NCBI GenBank assembly: GCA_963841845.1
Contig: CAWJEG010000016.1
Location: forward strand, 37,430-101,429
Origin: CAVVGZ01 sp963841845
GTDB taxonomy: Bacteria; Chloroflexota; Anaerolineae; Anaerolineales; Anaerolineaceae
DNA: 64,000 bases
Reading direction: 5' to 3'
This document shows, piece by piece, positions 28,466 through 37,988 of this stretch. The position numbers and the translations under genes were made by a program. Positions within the stretch are counted from its first letter, which is position 1. Each line of letters opens with the position of its first letter. Under the pieces are notes generated by a model. It ran no database searches. It worked only from the letters and a program-made list of their open reading frames with translations, and was not told the origin of the DNA.

Positions 28466-29497
28466 ATGAAAAGCAAATTGTTCTTGGTACTATCCCTGAT
28501 TGTGATTGCCAGCATGGTATTCGCTGGCTGCGCCCCGGCGCCTGCACCGACCGAAGCACCAGCCGAAGAAGCTGTCGTTGAAGAACCTGCAAAAGTCTTC
28601 AGGATTGCCGGTCAGGCTCCCGATCTCGAGAACCCGGCCTGGGCGGCCATGTACGGCGGGCTCAAAGATAAGGCCGAAGAATTGGGCATGGAGGCAGATC
28701 TCTACAACGCAAGCGGAAGTCCTGAAACCCAGTATGCGAATGCTCAGGACATGGTTGTAAAAGGATACGATGCAGTAGCACAGTCCGGGACGGACAGCTC
28801 TACAACCAATGCTGCCGTTAAAGAATTTAACACTGCTGACATCCCTGTCTGGATATTGCACATCAAGCCAGATGATCCAACTGCAGAGTTTGTCGCTATG
28901 GTGGACGCTCAAAATGAAGCCGGCAATTATGATGCCGGAAAATACCTGGCGAAAACCTACAAGGATAAAGGTATGACTGGCGTAGCCGGGGAAATCACCA
29001 TCAGCCTTGCCCGCAGCAACGGTGCTGCCCGGCATGCCGGTTTTGAAAAAGCCATGGTTGAGGAAGGCATTGAATTGAAAGAGGTCAAGGAAGCCATCAC
29101 CTACACCCGTGATGAGGCTTACCAGTTTGCCCAGGACCTGATCAACGCCAATCCGGATCTGAACATCATCTGGTCTAACTATGATGAAGCTGCTATGGGC
29201 GCATTGAAAGCGATTGAGGATGCCGGAAAATCCGGCGAGATCCTGGTCGGCGGTTTTGACGGATCCCCGGAGAGCCTCAAGGCAGTCAAGGACGGCAGGA
29301 TGAATGTGATGGCCATCCAGCCGCTTTACAAGCACGGCACGATCGTTGCGCAGCAGATGTTTGACTGGCTGACCAGTGGCAAGACGCCCGAATCCGTTTC
29401 CACAGACTGCCCATTGGTCACCACCGAGAATGCAGCAACCGAGGCGGAGAAATACCTGGCGGACTGCTTTGGTCCAACAGCAAAATTCCCCGAATAA
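28466..29497 (+). CDS. Sugar-type ABC transporter solute-binding lipoprotein (RbsB-like)
   Basis: This surface receptor is for a sugar or polyol. The signal peptide ends in the lipobox FAGC (Cys near residue 20) followed by a Pro/Ala/Glu-rich linker. The type 1 periplasmic-binding fold reads NPAWAAMYGGLKDKAEELG, YDAVAQSGTDSSTTNAAV, SNYDEAAMGALKAIEDAG and VGGFDGSPESLKAVKDGRM. At 344 residues it is the normal size. The ATG at 28466 follows AAAGGAAAG. A strong hairpin lies just downstream and then the ATPase and permease genes follow. Confidence 0.91.
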   Translation: MKSKLFLVLSLIVIASMVFAGCAPAPAPTEAPAEEAVVEEPAKVFRIAGQAPDLENPAWAAMYGGLKDKAEELGMEADLYNASGSPETQYANAQDMVVKGYDAVAQSGTDSSTTNAAVKEFNTADIPVWILHIKPDDPTAEFVAMVDAQNEAGNYDAGKYLAKTYKDKGMTGVAGEITISLARSNGAARHAGFEKAMVEEGIELKEVKEAITYTRDEAYQFAQDLINANPDLNIIWSNYDEAAMGALKAIEDAGKSGEILVGGFDGSPESLKAVKDGRMNVMAIQPLYKHGTIVAQQMFDWLTSGKTPESVSTDCPLVTTENAATEAEKYLADCFGPTAKFPE

Positions 29498-29528
29498 ACT
29501 ATATATTACAGTCAACTTGTAACGGAAA

Positions 29529-29556
29529 TTTGGGGGGACGATCCCGTCCCCCCAAA
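29529..29556 (+). other. Intercistronic hairpin after the sugar-binding protein gene
   Basis: Perfect 12-bp arms TTTGGGGGGACG and CGTCCCCCCAAA enclose a 4-base loop. No T run follows, so it is more likely an mRNA-stabilising or partially terminating element that keeps binding-protein expression above that of the ATPase and permease than a full terminator. Confidence 0.75.
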
Positions 29557-29589
29557 TACCCAAGAATAAATGCGATCGGATAAGAATAT

Positions 29590-31086
29590 ATGGAAACGGT
29601 ATTGAGTGTAAATCAAATCGATAAGTCCTTTGGCGGTGTGCATGCCCTGGCCTATGTGGACCTGGAATTTAAATCCGGGGAAGTGCACTGCATCGTGGGG
29701 GAGAATGGTGCAGGAAAATCAACCCTGGGGAAGATCATTGCCGGTATTCACACTCCGGATTCAGGTGACCTAATCTTCCAGGATATGACCTACAAAGAAC
29801 TGAGTCCTGCCAAAGCCAAAGAACTGCGCATTGCCATGGTGATGCAGGAAATGAACCTGATGCCCCACCTGACCATTTCTGAAAACATTTTCATGTTTGA
29901 CAAAGAGAGTTATAAGGGGATCGGAATTATTGACCGCAAATTAATTGACCAGAAATCAGAGAAATTATTCAAGCAGTTCCACCTTTCAAACCTGCCGCCG
30001 GTTACCACCAAGGTGGAAAGCCTTACCCTTGCCCAACAGCAGATTGTGGAGATACTGAAAGCCGTATCCCACAAAAACAACCTGCTCATCTTTGATGAGC
30101 CTACAACCACATTGTCGATCAGTGAAGTTAAAGAATTATTTAACCTGATCCGCAAACTTAAGCAAGAAGGCGTCTCAATTGTGCTGGTAACTCACCGGCT
30201 CAAAGAGGTCTTCGAAATAGGGGATGTTGTTACGGTCTTAACGGATGGAAAAATTGTAAAAAGCCGGGTGCCGATTAAAGACATAACTGAAAAAGACCTG
30301 GTTTTGTGGATGGTAGGCCGGAATATAAAAGACTTTTTTGGCGTAAAAGAGACCCTCGAGATTGGCAAACCTGTCCTTGAGGTTAAGGGATTATCTGACG
30401 GTATCCATTTTAGTGATATTAGCTTTTCGGTTCATGAAAAAGAAATTATCGGTTTTGCCGGTCTAATTGGTGCAGGGCGCACGGAGATTATGGAAACAAT
30501 CTTTGGTGTGCGTAAAAATACGGCCGGAACGATTGAATTAAATGGGAAACGGATTGATCACCTGCCAATCAGGCAGCGTGTCAAGGATGGAATCTCCTTT
30601 GTCCCTGAAGACCGCAAGGCCAAGGGGCTGGCCATCAACCTGCCGATCAGCTCCAATTTGTGCCAGGTGGATATGAACTTAAGGCAAGGCTTGATTGTAT
30701 ACGAGGGGCAATACACCCGGCAGAATGAAAACCTGGTAAAGCTATTAAAAATTAAACTTGGCAGCATCCAACAAGTCGTAAACAGTTTATCCGGCGGCAA
30801 CCAGCAGAAGGTGCTCCTTTCAAAATGGCTCTCGCAAAATCCGTCTGTATTAATCCTGGATGAACCAACGCGCGGCATTGACGTGGGTACCAAAACTGAA
30901 ATTTATGAGCTGATCAAGTCCCTGGCAAAAGAGGGAAAAGCCATCATCATGGTATCCAGTGAACTGCAGGAGCTGATTGCACTCTGCGACCGTATTTTTG
31001 TTGTTAATGAGGGAACAATACCGGCTGTATTTGCGCGGAACGAGGCCAGCGAACCAAAAATTCTTGAAAAAATGATCCCGACTTAG
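29590..31086 (+). CDS. Sugar ABC transporter ATP-binding protein (RbsA/MglA-like, duplicated ATPase)
   Basis: This 498-residue protein carries two ATPase halves. The first has Walker A GENGAGKST near 37-45 and Walker B NLLIFDEPTTTLS. The second half has a degenerate Walker A (GLIGAGRTE) and is followed by the signature LSGGNQQKV and VLILDEPTRGIDVGTK. The degenerate second P-loop is normal for RbsA/MglA. It energises import by the RbsB/RbsC partners of this operon. Confidence 0.93.
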   Translation: METVLSVNQIDKSFGGVHALAYVDLEFKSGEVHCIVGENGAGKSTLGKIIAGIHTPDSGDLIFQDMTYKELSPAKAKELRIAMVMQEMNLMPHLTISENIFMFDKESYKGIGIIDRKLIDQKSEKLFKQFHLSNLPPVTTKVESLTLAQQQIVEILKAVSHKNNLLIFDEPTTTLSISEVKELFNLIRKLKQEGVSIVLVTHRLKEVFEIGDVVTVLTDGKIVKSRVPIKDITEKDLVLWMVGRNIKDFFGVKETLEIGKPVLEVKGLSDGIHFSDISFSVHEKEIIGFAGLIGAGRTEIMETIFGVRKNTAGTIELNGKRIDHLPIRQRVKDGISFVPEDRKAKGLAINLPISSNLCQVDMNLRQGLIVYEGQYTRQNENLVKLLKIKLGSIQQVVNSLSGGNQQKVLLSKWLSQNPSVLILDEPTRGIDVGTKTEIYELIKSLAKEGKAIIMVSSELQELIALCDRIFVVNEGTIPAVFARNEASEPKILEKMIPT

Positions 31087-31097
31087 TGAGGATGAAG

Positions 31098-32081
31098 ATG
31101 CAAAATACATCAAATAACCATAAACTTGCAGAGTTTCTCAGAGTAAATCGAATTGAAATCGGGGTTGGGATTGGCCTGATCATTTTATTCATTTTGTTTT
31201 CAGTAGGATCACCCTATTTCTTGAAAACAAGAAACCTCACCAATATCCTCTACCAGGTGTCTGCTATTGGCATCCTGGCCGTAGCTCAGACCATGGTCAT
31301 TTTAACCGGGGGCATCGACCTTTCCATTGGCAGTATTTTCACATTGTCCGGATGGGTGTTTTGCTACCTGGTTAAAGAGGTTGGTTTTACGCAGGGATTG
31401 ATTGCCGGATTAGCGGTGGGACTGCTGTGCGGGCTGACCAATGGCCTGCTGATTGCGGTTGCCAGGCTGGAACCATTCATTGTCACCCTGGGTACGATGT
31501 CCGTTTTCAGCGGTATTGTTTATATCATGTCGAACTCAAAGGCGGTCTCGAATTTACCCGTTATTTTGGAGACGATTGATAACTACCGGATCCTGGGCAT
31601 ACCAAGTTACGTTGTTATCCTTATAATCGTTTTTGTCCTGGGCCATTTATTTCTGACATTTACAAAACCAGGAAGAATGATTTATGCCATCGGCAGCAAC
31701 GAGCTGGCGGCACGTTTTTCCGGTGTACCGGTGCATACCTATAAAATGATCCCGTATATCCTGGTGGGTTTCCTCTCTTTTGTGGCGGCTTTTGTGCAGT
31801 CTGCACATCTGATGGCAATTGACGCCAATGCCGGGACCAACCTCAACCTGGAAAGCATCACGGCGGTGGTCATCGGCGGTACCAGCCTGCTGGGCGGGCG
31901 CGGTACCTTGATAGGGACAGCCATAGGCGTATTGCTGATCGGTGTGCTGGGCAACGGACTGAACATGATGAGTGTGTCGTCCTACTGGCAGCGGGTTGTG
32001 GTTGGTATTATCCTGATCATCGCCATTGCCAGCCAGAAAATTACCCTCACCCAAAGAGAAAAGACAAAGAAACCAGATTAA
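31098..32081 (+). CDS. Sugar ABC transporter permease (RbsC-like)
   Basis: This integral-membrane permease has about 327 residues and roughly eight to ten helices. Typical RbsC features are TGGIDLSIGSIFTLSGWV, IAVARLEPFIVTLGTMSVFSG, YAIGSNELAARFSGVPV and TAVVIGGTSLLGGRGTL. The start is chosen at 31098 because GAGG at 31088-31091 then has good spacing; 31092 and a GTG at 31086 are in frame alternatives. It completes the binding protein-ATPase-permease set. Confidence 0.92.
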   Translation: MQNTSNNHKLAEFLRVNRIEIGVGIGLIILFILFSVGSPYFLKTRNLTNILYQVSAIGILAVAQTMVILTGGIDLSIGSIFTLSGWVFCYLVKEVGFTQGLIAGLAVGLLCGLTNGLLIAVARLEPFIVTLGTMSVFSGIVYIMSNSKAVSNLPVILETIDNYRILGIPSYVVILIIVFVLGHLFLTFTKPGRMIYAIGSNELAARFSGVPVHTYKMIPYILVGFLSFVAAFVQSAHLMAIDANAGTNLNLESITAVVIGGTSLLGGRGTLIGTAIGVLLIGVLGNGLNMMSVSSYWQRVVVGIILIIAIASQKITLTQREKTKKPD

Positions 32082-32123
32082 GCAAGCAGCCATTAAAATT
32101 TCATGATGAGGAGTGTAAATAAA

Positions 32124-32870
32124 ATGTTATTTAATGGGGAAGTAGCAATTGTTACCGGTGGGGCACAGGGGATCGGCAAGGCTGTTGTGGAAGAATTTTG
32201 CCGCGAAGGTGCAAAAGCCGTTATCCTGGATATTAACATCGAAAAAGGGAAATCGGTTGAGCTGGAAATGCAGATTCTCGGCAGTGATGCCGCCTTTTTC
32301 CAGTGTGATGTCAGCAAACCCGCCGAAATTGAACGCGTCATTCCACTGATCCTGGAAAAATACGGCAAGATAAACATCCTGGTCAATAATGCCGGAATCC
32401 TGCATTCCACCCCCATCGAGGAGATTACCGAGGAAGAATGGGACCGCATGATGGCGGTGAATTTGAAGAGCATGTTTTTTATGATCCAGAAAGTGCTGCC
32501 GAGCTTCAGGGCACAGAATGGGGGAAAGGTTGTCAACCTCAGCTCCCTGGCAGGCCGCATGGGCGGGATATTAAATGGTCTCGGCTATACAGCTACAAAA
32601 TCCGCCATGATTGGCCTGACATACGGATTTGCGCGCAGGTTGGCTAAAGATAATATCTATGTAAATGCTGTTGCCCCGGGTCCAACAGAAACCGATATCC
32701 TGAAATCGTTCACCCTGGAAAAGAAGGAGGAACTGCGCCAATCCATCCCAATCAAGCGTTTGGGAAGCCCAAGGGATATCGCCAACGCAGTCGTTTTCCT
32801 GGCTTCCAGTAAGGCGGATTTTATAACCGGCGCAGTATTGGATGTCAACGGCGGCATCTTCATGGGATAA
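32124..32870 (+). CDS. Short-chain dehydrogenase/reductase (SDR)
   Basis: This NAD(P)-dependent oxidoreductase has about 248 residues. TGGAQGIGK lies near 13-21, NNAGIL near 90, SSLAGRMGG with the catalytic Ser, and YTATKSA with Tyr/Lys. The C-terminus ITGAVLDVNGGIFMG is close to that of the SDR at 24096. The two SDRs are distinct but similar, so they may act on successive alcohols of one sugar or polyol. It follows the ABC transporter genes in the same direction. Confidence 0.9.
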   Translation: MLFNGEVAIVTGGAQGIGKAVVEEFCREGAKAVILDINIEKGKSVELEMQILGSDAAFFQCDVSKPAEIERVIPLILEKYGKINILVNNAGILHSTPIEEITEEEWDRMMAVNLKSMFFMIQKVLPSFRAQNGGKVVNLSSLAGRMGGILNGLGYTATKSAMIGLTYGFARRLAKDNIYVNAVAPGPTETDILKSFTLEKKEELRQSIPIKRLGSPRDIANAVVFLASSKADFITGAVLDVNGGIFMG

Positions 32871-32924
32871 ATGCCAATACCGAAGACAGTTTGGACCATA
32901 ATATATTCAGGAAGGGATAAGAAA

Positions 32925-33774
32925 ATGAAACCAAGATATGCATGTGCGGATTTTACCTTTCCGCTTTTAAGGCATGAGAATGCCCTCAAGTTGATTGCCA
33001 TGATGGAGTTTGATGGCGTGGACATTGGCTTATTTGAAGGACGCTCCCATTTGCAGCCCTCCAGCGAATTTCCGCAGGTAGAGAAGAAAGCCAGGGAGCT
33101 GAAGGCAAAGTTGGAACAGAACGGGCTGGTGGCAGCAGATGTTTTCCTGCAATGCGACAATGATTTTTCTGTGTACGCCATCAACCATACAGAGGATAAG
33201 AGGCGAGAAATTTGCCAGAGACTGGTACCTCAAAACGCTGGAATATGCCAGCCATTTAAAAAGCAAACATGTCACGATACTGCCCGGAGTGGAAATCAGC
33301 GGAAATTACCAGGCAGATTTTGATCGGGCGGTTGACGAATTAAACTGGCGGGTTGAAAAAGCCAGGGATCTAGGGATTATCCTGGGAGTTGAAGCCCATT
33401 TTGGCTCCCTGGTGCAGCATCCCAAGCAGGCTAAACAACTGATTGAGAAAACGGAGGGATTAACCCTGACCCTCGATTTAACCCATTTTGTGCGTCTCGG
33501 GGCCGATGAAGCGGATTACATGGCGCTGATTCCGTATGCTTCTCACTTTCACGCCAGGAATGCCACACCCGGCAACCTTCAGGTTGTCTTCAAGGAAAAC
33601 ACCATCAATTATGACAAGGTTGTCAAATTGATGATTGAAAGCGGATATTCCGGCTTTATGGGAATTGAATTTTTCTGGAATGAATGGGAAAACGGCAACC
33701 GGGTGGATAATGTCTCCGAGACAATCCTGCTTAAGAATTATATTCATGAACGCTGGAAACACTACAGCCAGTAA
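32925..33774 (+). CDS. Sugar phosphate isomerase/epimerase-family TIM barrel, one frameshift
   Basis: This xylose-isomerase-like TIM barrel (AP endonuclease 2 superfamily) probably isomerises or epimerises a sugar. The N-terminus (CADFTFPLLRHENALKLIAM) and FDGVDIGLFEGRSHLQP lead up to a frame change near 33215. FARDWYLKTLEYASHLKSKHV and then ILGVEAHFGSLVQHP, GLTLTLDLTHFVRLG, YASHFHARNATPG and FMGIEFFWNEW provide the metal-ligand Glu/Asp/His series. Frame-corrected length is about 283 residues, typical for the family. Confidence 0.84.
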
Positions 33775-33830
33775 TTCACAGGTTGGTGAAGATTTTCAGG
33801 CTATCTGTATCAATAGAATGGAGAGCAGCC

Positions 33831-34875
33831 ATGAACTATTTTAAACGTGTCCACGATTTGACCCCCACCAAGTTTTGGATTAACAATCCTACCCGGGAGG
33901 AAGCAGACCTGGCGCTTGCAGAAGGCGCCTTGGGATGTACCTGCAACCCTTCCTACTGCGGAAAAATGTTTGAGCGGGCGGAAGAGAAGGAATATGTCAG
34001 CAAATTACTGGATGAGGTCATTAAAGATGTGGAAACAGCCACCGGGGCCGAAGAGGAACTGCAGCGCAGGTTAGTGGCAGCCATCGCCGAGAAATTCATG
34101 CCTTTGTATGAAAAATTTCCGCAGAGAACACGGCTATGTGAGCATCCAGGGTGACCCGATCAACGAGGATGATGCGCAGGTGGTCATCCGGGAAGCCAGG
34201 AAAAACCGGGCGGTGGCGGAAAATATCTGCTGCAAAATTCCAACCACTGCATCCGGGCTTGAGGCCATGGAGACCCTGGTGGCAGAAGACATCCCGATTA
34301 ATGCCACGGAAGTTTTTGCCATTCAGCAGGCCCTGGACCTGTGTGAACTGTATGAAAAAGTGAGCAAGACAAGCGGAAAACGGCCAAAATTTTACATTTC
34401 ACATATCACCGGGATCTATGATGAATACCTGGCAGAGGTGGCAAAACGGGATCATATCGATATTTCTCCGGATATCCTGTGGCAGGCAGGCATGGCGGTA
34501 GCGCGCAAACTTTACCGGATTTACCAGGAGCGCGGCTACCCGGTCACATTTATCGGCGGCGGGGCACGCGGCACGCAGCACTTCACCGAGATGGTGGGCG
34601 GCGATGTGGTGGTTACGATCAACTGGAAGGGAACAGCGGACAAACTGATCCAGGAAAATACGCCGGTGGTGGAGCGCCTGTTCAACCCGGTACCGGATTA
34701 CGTGGTTGAGGAACTGGTTGAGAAAATCCCGGATTTCCGCCGTGGATATGAGGAAGGGGCGATCACTTCCCACGAGTATGAAGAATTTGGACCGGTGATT
34801 AAGTTCCGCAACATGTTTATGAAGGACTGGAACAACGTGCTGGCAGAGGCGGAAAAGCGTTTAAGTGCCAAATGA
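33831..34875 (+). CDS. Transaldolase-family protein, long form, one frameshift
   Basis: This class I aldolase-like enzyme has about 348 residues after frame correction, much longer than fructose-6-phosphate aldolase (about 220) and closer to transaldolase. KFWINNPTREEADLALAEGALGCTCNPSYC begins the barrel. The frame changes near 34115 (REHGYVSIQGDP resumes). The Schiff-base Lys probably lies in ENICCKIPTTASGLEAM, the usual position of the transaldolase motif. ISHITGIYDEYL and PVTFIGGGARGTQHFTEMVG follow. It is the last gene before a strong terminator. Its length and position suggest a specialised aldol transfer in the same pathway as the split transketolase. Confidence 0.8.
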
Positions 34876-35233
34876 GGAGAGCATAAAATCCCCACCAGGA
34901 TTATTCCAGGGGGGAGATATTTGGCCCGAGATTTGATGGACAGATACCCTGCAGTGAAGGTATTTGTCCATTTTTTATTTGCTCTCCAGGGATGGTTCAT
35001 GCTGAAGAATGAGCAATTATCAGCCAGGAGGATTGATTATTGGTGTAAGTTCCATTTCTGAACCCCCATTTGTTACAACGATATATTTGCACACCTGCCG
35101 GTCGATATTCATTGATCCAATTAATGATTATTTTGGGTGATGATGGGGCAGAATCCCATTCGATTAATCTGATTTAACCGCTTCCAACGTGGTATAAACA
35201 AGAAATTGTTGGGATAAAAATTGTGGAGGTATC
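34876..35233. other. Intergenic region with operon terminator
   Basis: Besides the terminator at 34936-34980, this stretch has no supported gene. A TATAAA at 35193-35198 could be the -10 of the exporter gene, but no convincing -35 accompanies it. Confidence 0.6.
34936..34980 (+). terminator. Rho-independent terminator of the catabolic block
   Basis: A 13-pair stem (ATGGACAGATACC with GGTATTTGTCCAT, one G-U pair, 10-base loop) is followed by TTTTTTATTT. It lies 60 bases after the transaldolase-family gene and marks the end of the long co-directional run. Confidence 0.9.
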
Positions 35234-36106
35234 ATGGCGTATTTATGGTTTGTTTCTTTGCTCTGGGCATTTTCCTTTGGATTGATTAAAGGAAATTTAG
35301 CCGGCATTGATTCAAGCTTTGTGTCATTCACCCGCCTGGCGATCTCCCTGCTTGTGTTTCTACCCTTCCTGCGCTTTCGTAAAGTGAATCATCCAATCTG
35401 CTTCAAATTGATACTGATCGGCGTAATCCAGTTTGGGATTATGTACCTGGCCTACATCCATTCATTCCAATATCTCAAAGCCTACGAAGTAGCCCTGTTT
35501 ACCATCTTTACCCCGATTTATGTGACCCTGTATGCCCAGTTCAGGCAAAATCGACTTACGCTGCTGCCAGTTTTCACAACCATCCTGGCGGTTGCAGGGA
35601 CAGGGTTAGTTCAATATTCCTCTCCAGTCAAATCCGATTATTGGATCGGTTTCCTTTTTGTCCAGATTTCCAACCTGGCATTTGCGGTTGGACAGGTGGA
35701 ATATAAGCATATTATGCAGCCGCTGAAAAATGTTAAAGACCAGGATGTAATGGGATGGCTGTACCTGGGCGGAGCGGCTGTTACAGGGCTTGCCAGTTAC
35801 CTGTGGACCGATTTCGCCAGCAGCAATATCCAGACACCCCAAATTCTGACCCTGCTCTATTTGGGTGTTGTGGCTTCCGGTTTGGGATTTTTTATTTTCA
35901 ACAGCGGAGCAAGGAAAGTGGACACCGGTACCCTGGCTATCCTTAATAATTTAAAGATACCCCTGACGGTGGCAGTTTCCCTCATATTCTTTGGTGAAAA
36001 TACAAATTGGCTGAATTTACTTGCGGGTGGAGCCATCGTGGCGGCAGCACTCTGGCTGCATGAATGGATGGTCAGGCGGGCATACCAGATATCCCAGCCT
36101 GCTTGA
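35234..36106 (+). CDS. EamA/DMT-family transporter
   Basis: This integral-membrane protein has 290 residues and about ten helices in two EamA repeats, starting with LWFVSLLWAFSFGLIKGNLA. The second repeat begins near residue 150 (GFLFVQISNLAFAVGQVEYK) and ends with the usual ALWLHEWM tail. DMT exporters move metabolites or amino acids out of the cell; the substrate is not predictable. GGAGG precedes the ATG. It lies after the terminator, so it is transcribed separately. Confidence 0.88.
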   Translation: MAYLWFVSLLWAFSFGLIKGNLAGIDSSFVSFTRLAISLLVFLPFLRFRKVNHPICFKLILIGVIQFGIMYLAYIHSFQYLKAYEVALFTIFTPIYVTLYAQFRQNRLTLLPVFTTILAVAGTGLVQYSSPVKSDYWIGFLFVQISNLAFAVGQVEYKHIMQPLKNVKDQDVMGWLYLGGAAVTGLASYLWTDFASSNIQTPQILTLLYLGVVASGLGFFIFNSGARKVDTGTLAILNNLKIPLTVAVSLIFFGENTNWLNLLAGGAIVAAALWLHEWMVRRAYQISQPA

Positions 36107-36241
36107 AATGCCGGGATAAAAATATCCAGGTGTTAATCTTCAGGAGCTTCAACTTTGAGAGCGGATACTGGATATGTTTGTTATTAAACAAGGTAAACTA
36201 TTATTGTATCTAAACTTGTATATGAAATAATTGGAGGAACC

Positions 36242-36817
36242 ATGAAAATTGAAACTGTTCGAACCCAGCTAATCAGTGCCATCTGGCAGGCTGTTGCCCA
36301 AAGTGGTGTAAATCTTTCCAGCATCCCGCAAAAGGAGCAGGATGATTTGGTGCGCACCATCGCAGACCGGGTTATGATCACGATTGACTCCCTGTTGGAT
36401 GTGGCGGTAGACGCGGAAATGAAAGACCAACCCGAAAGGGGCATGGAAGCAGATCTGGATGAAGGAGGGAAAGCCAAGTCAGAGTTCGACGAAAAGGTGC
36501 TCTGGCAGGGAAGACCGTTCCTTTCTTTAGTCGAGAAATATATTGTTACCAACGAGAGAATAAAGATCATCCACGGGATGTTGTCACGCAATATTGAGAA
36601 TTTTGAATTGATACGCGTTCAGGATATTGATTTCAAGCAAAATGTTGGCGAGCGTGTACTGGGGATTGGTGATATTTTTATCCATGGTCATGACCCATCC
36701 GATCCTCAAGTCATCCTGCGCAATGTTCACAACCCGGAGGAAATCTATGAAACCTTGCGGCGAGCCTGGATGGATGCCCGCAAACGGCACGGACTTCAGT
36801 TCAGTGAGTTTATGTAA
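36242..36817 (+). CDS. Bacterial PH-domain (bPH2/YdbS-like) protein
   Basis: This soluble protein has 191 residues. The N-terminal 75 residues are charged and probably helical, without a recognised domain. From about residue 82 a bacterial pleckstrin-homology domain is visible: LWQGRPFLSLVEKYIVTNERIKI with HGMLSRNIENFELIRVQDI and RVLGIGDIFIHGHD, which matches the bPH2 pattern (Y-vT-eRi, G, I-l-I, q, G-G-I-i). No transmembrane segment is seen, unlike many YdbS proteins. A strong GGAGG site precedes the start. The function is unknown. Confidence 0.78.
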   Translation: MKIETVRTQLISAIWQAVAQSGVNLSSIPQKEQDDLVRTIADRVMITIDSLLDVAVDAEMKDQPERGMEADLDEGGKAKSEFDEKVLWQGRPFLSLVEKYIVTNERIKIIHGMLSRNIENFELIRVQDIDFKQNVGERVLGIGDIFIHGHDPSDPQVILRNVHNPEEIYETLRRAWMDARKRHGLQFSEFM

Positions 36818-37065
36818 ACCGCTGAAATTGCTTATCAGGCAAGCGAAAAACTGATCACATTCGAGATTCAAACGGTGGTTGGCTTCTCCCACAAACAATT
36901 GGATCCTCAGGCTGGTCGATTGAAAACCACCATATGATCCTTGGCTGGTGTTATTGGGTATCTTCCACCAACACAGGTATCAAGATGATTCCAGAGTTGT
37001 ACTCGAACTGTGTTTAATATTGGGTTTATTGAATTCAAAACGAAAGACAGGTGTCCTTGAAAAAG

Positions 37066-37870
37066 ATGTTTTTATATCCACTGCTGATCCTGCAAATAAT
37101 CCTGTCAGCCTGCACTCTAGGAATATTCCGACACGGCTGAGCCTGTGGATTTAAGCGTCCTTACCGGCACAACCTGGATGTGGACTGATTTTAACGATCC
37201 GATCCAGCAGGTGAGTGTGGGAATCCCTGCAAATTACACGCTTGACTTCCAGGAAGACGGCACTGTAACCATCAAAGCAGACTGCAACAATGCCACGGGC
37301 ACTTACAAAGTTGACGGAGAAAGCATCAAGATTGAAATCGGCCCGATGACCAGGGCTGCATGCCCGCCCGGGTCTCTTAGCGATGATTATATTAATTATT
37401 TAGGGTCAGCAGCCATTTACTTCTTCAAGGATGGGGATTTGTATATCGACCTTGAAGCGGATGCAGGGACGATGGTATTTACTCCATTTGAAGAAATTCC
37501 AACTCTGGAAACAGAAGCGCCAGTGAGTGATCCGCTTTTAGCGAATCCATGGCAGTGGACATCTTTTATCAACCCGGTTGAAAAATACACGGTAGAGACC
37601 CCGGAAAAGTACCAGGTGACATTCCATCAGGACGGTACCCTGGACATCAAGGCTGATTGCAATCTGGCTGGAGGCACTTATACGACTTCAGACAAAAGTA
37701 TCTCTATCACCATCGGGCCAATGACCCTGGCCGCCTGCCCGCCCGGATCACTCAGCGAGGAATTCATCAAGCATCTGGGATATGCCGCCATTTACTTCTT
37801 CCAGGATGATAACTTATTGATAGATTTGTTTGCAGATGGAGGCACTCTCACTTTCAGTGCGGCTGAGTAA
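37066..37870 (+). CDS. Lipoprotein with two tandem META (HslJ-like) domains, one frameshift
   Basis: The N-terminus encodes a short signal peptide ending in the lipobox LSAC (Cys near residue 17). The frame shifts by +1 near 37120, after which DTAEPVDLSVLTGTTW continues. Two similar halves follow: TLDFQEDGTVTIKADCNNATGT with GPMTRAACPPGSLSDDYI, and VTFHQDGTLDIKADCNLAGGT with GPMTLAACPPGSLSEEFI. Each half holds two Cys (ADC and AAC) that could form a disulfide outside the cell. META/HslJ proteins are envelope-stress or protease-inhibitor-like; here the role is unknown. A TTG start three codons upstream is possible. Confidence 0.78.
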
Positions 37871-37988
37871 ACCGTGAGGCGTTCGTGTTGAACCGGTAAA
37901 AACGAATCGGCGCCTTATGGGGTTTTTGCCAGCCCTGGCTTTGCCTTTATAACCAATTGCCCCGGTTAAATTGGACTGAAGCGTATAT

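Noticed and set aside
28490..29563. 357-codon minus-strand open frame opposite the sugar-binding protein gene
   Set aside because: The plus strand encodes a clear RbsB-like lipoprotein in an operon; the antisense frame has no domain and no ribosome site.
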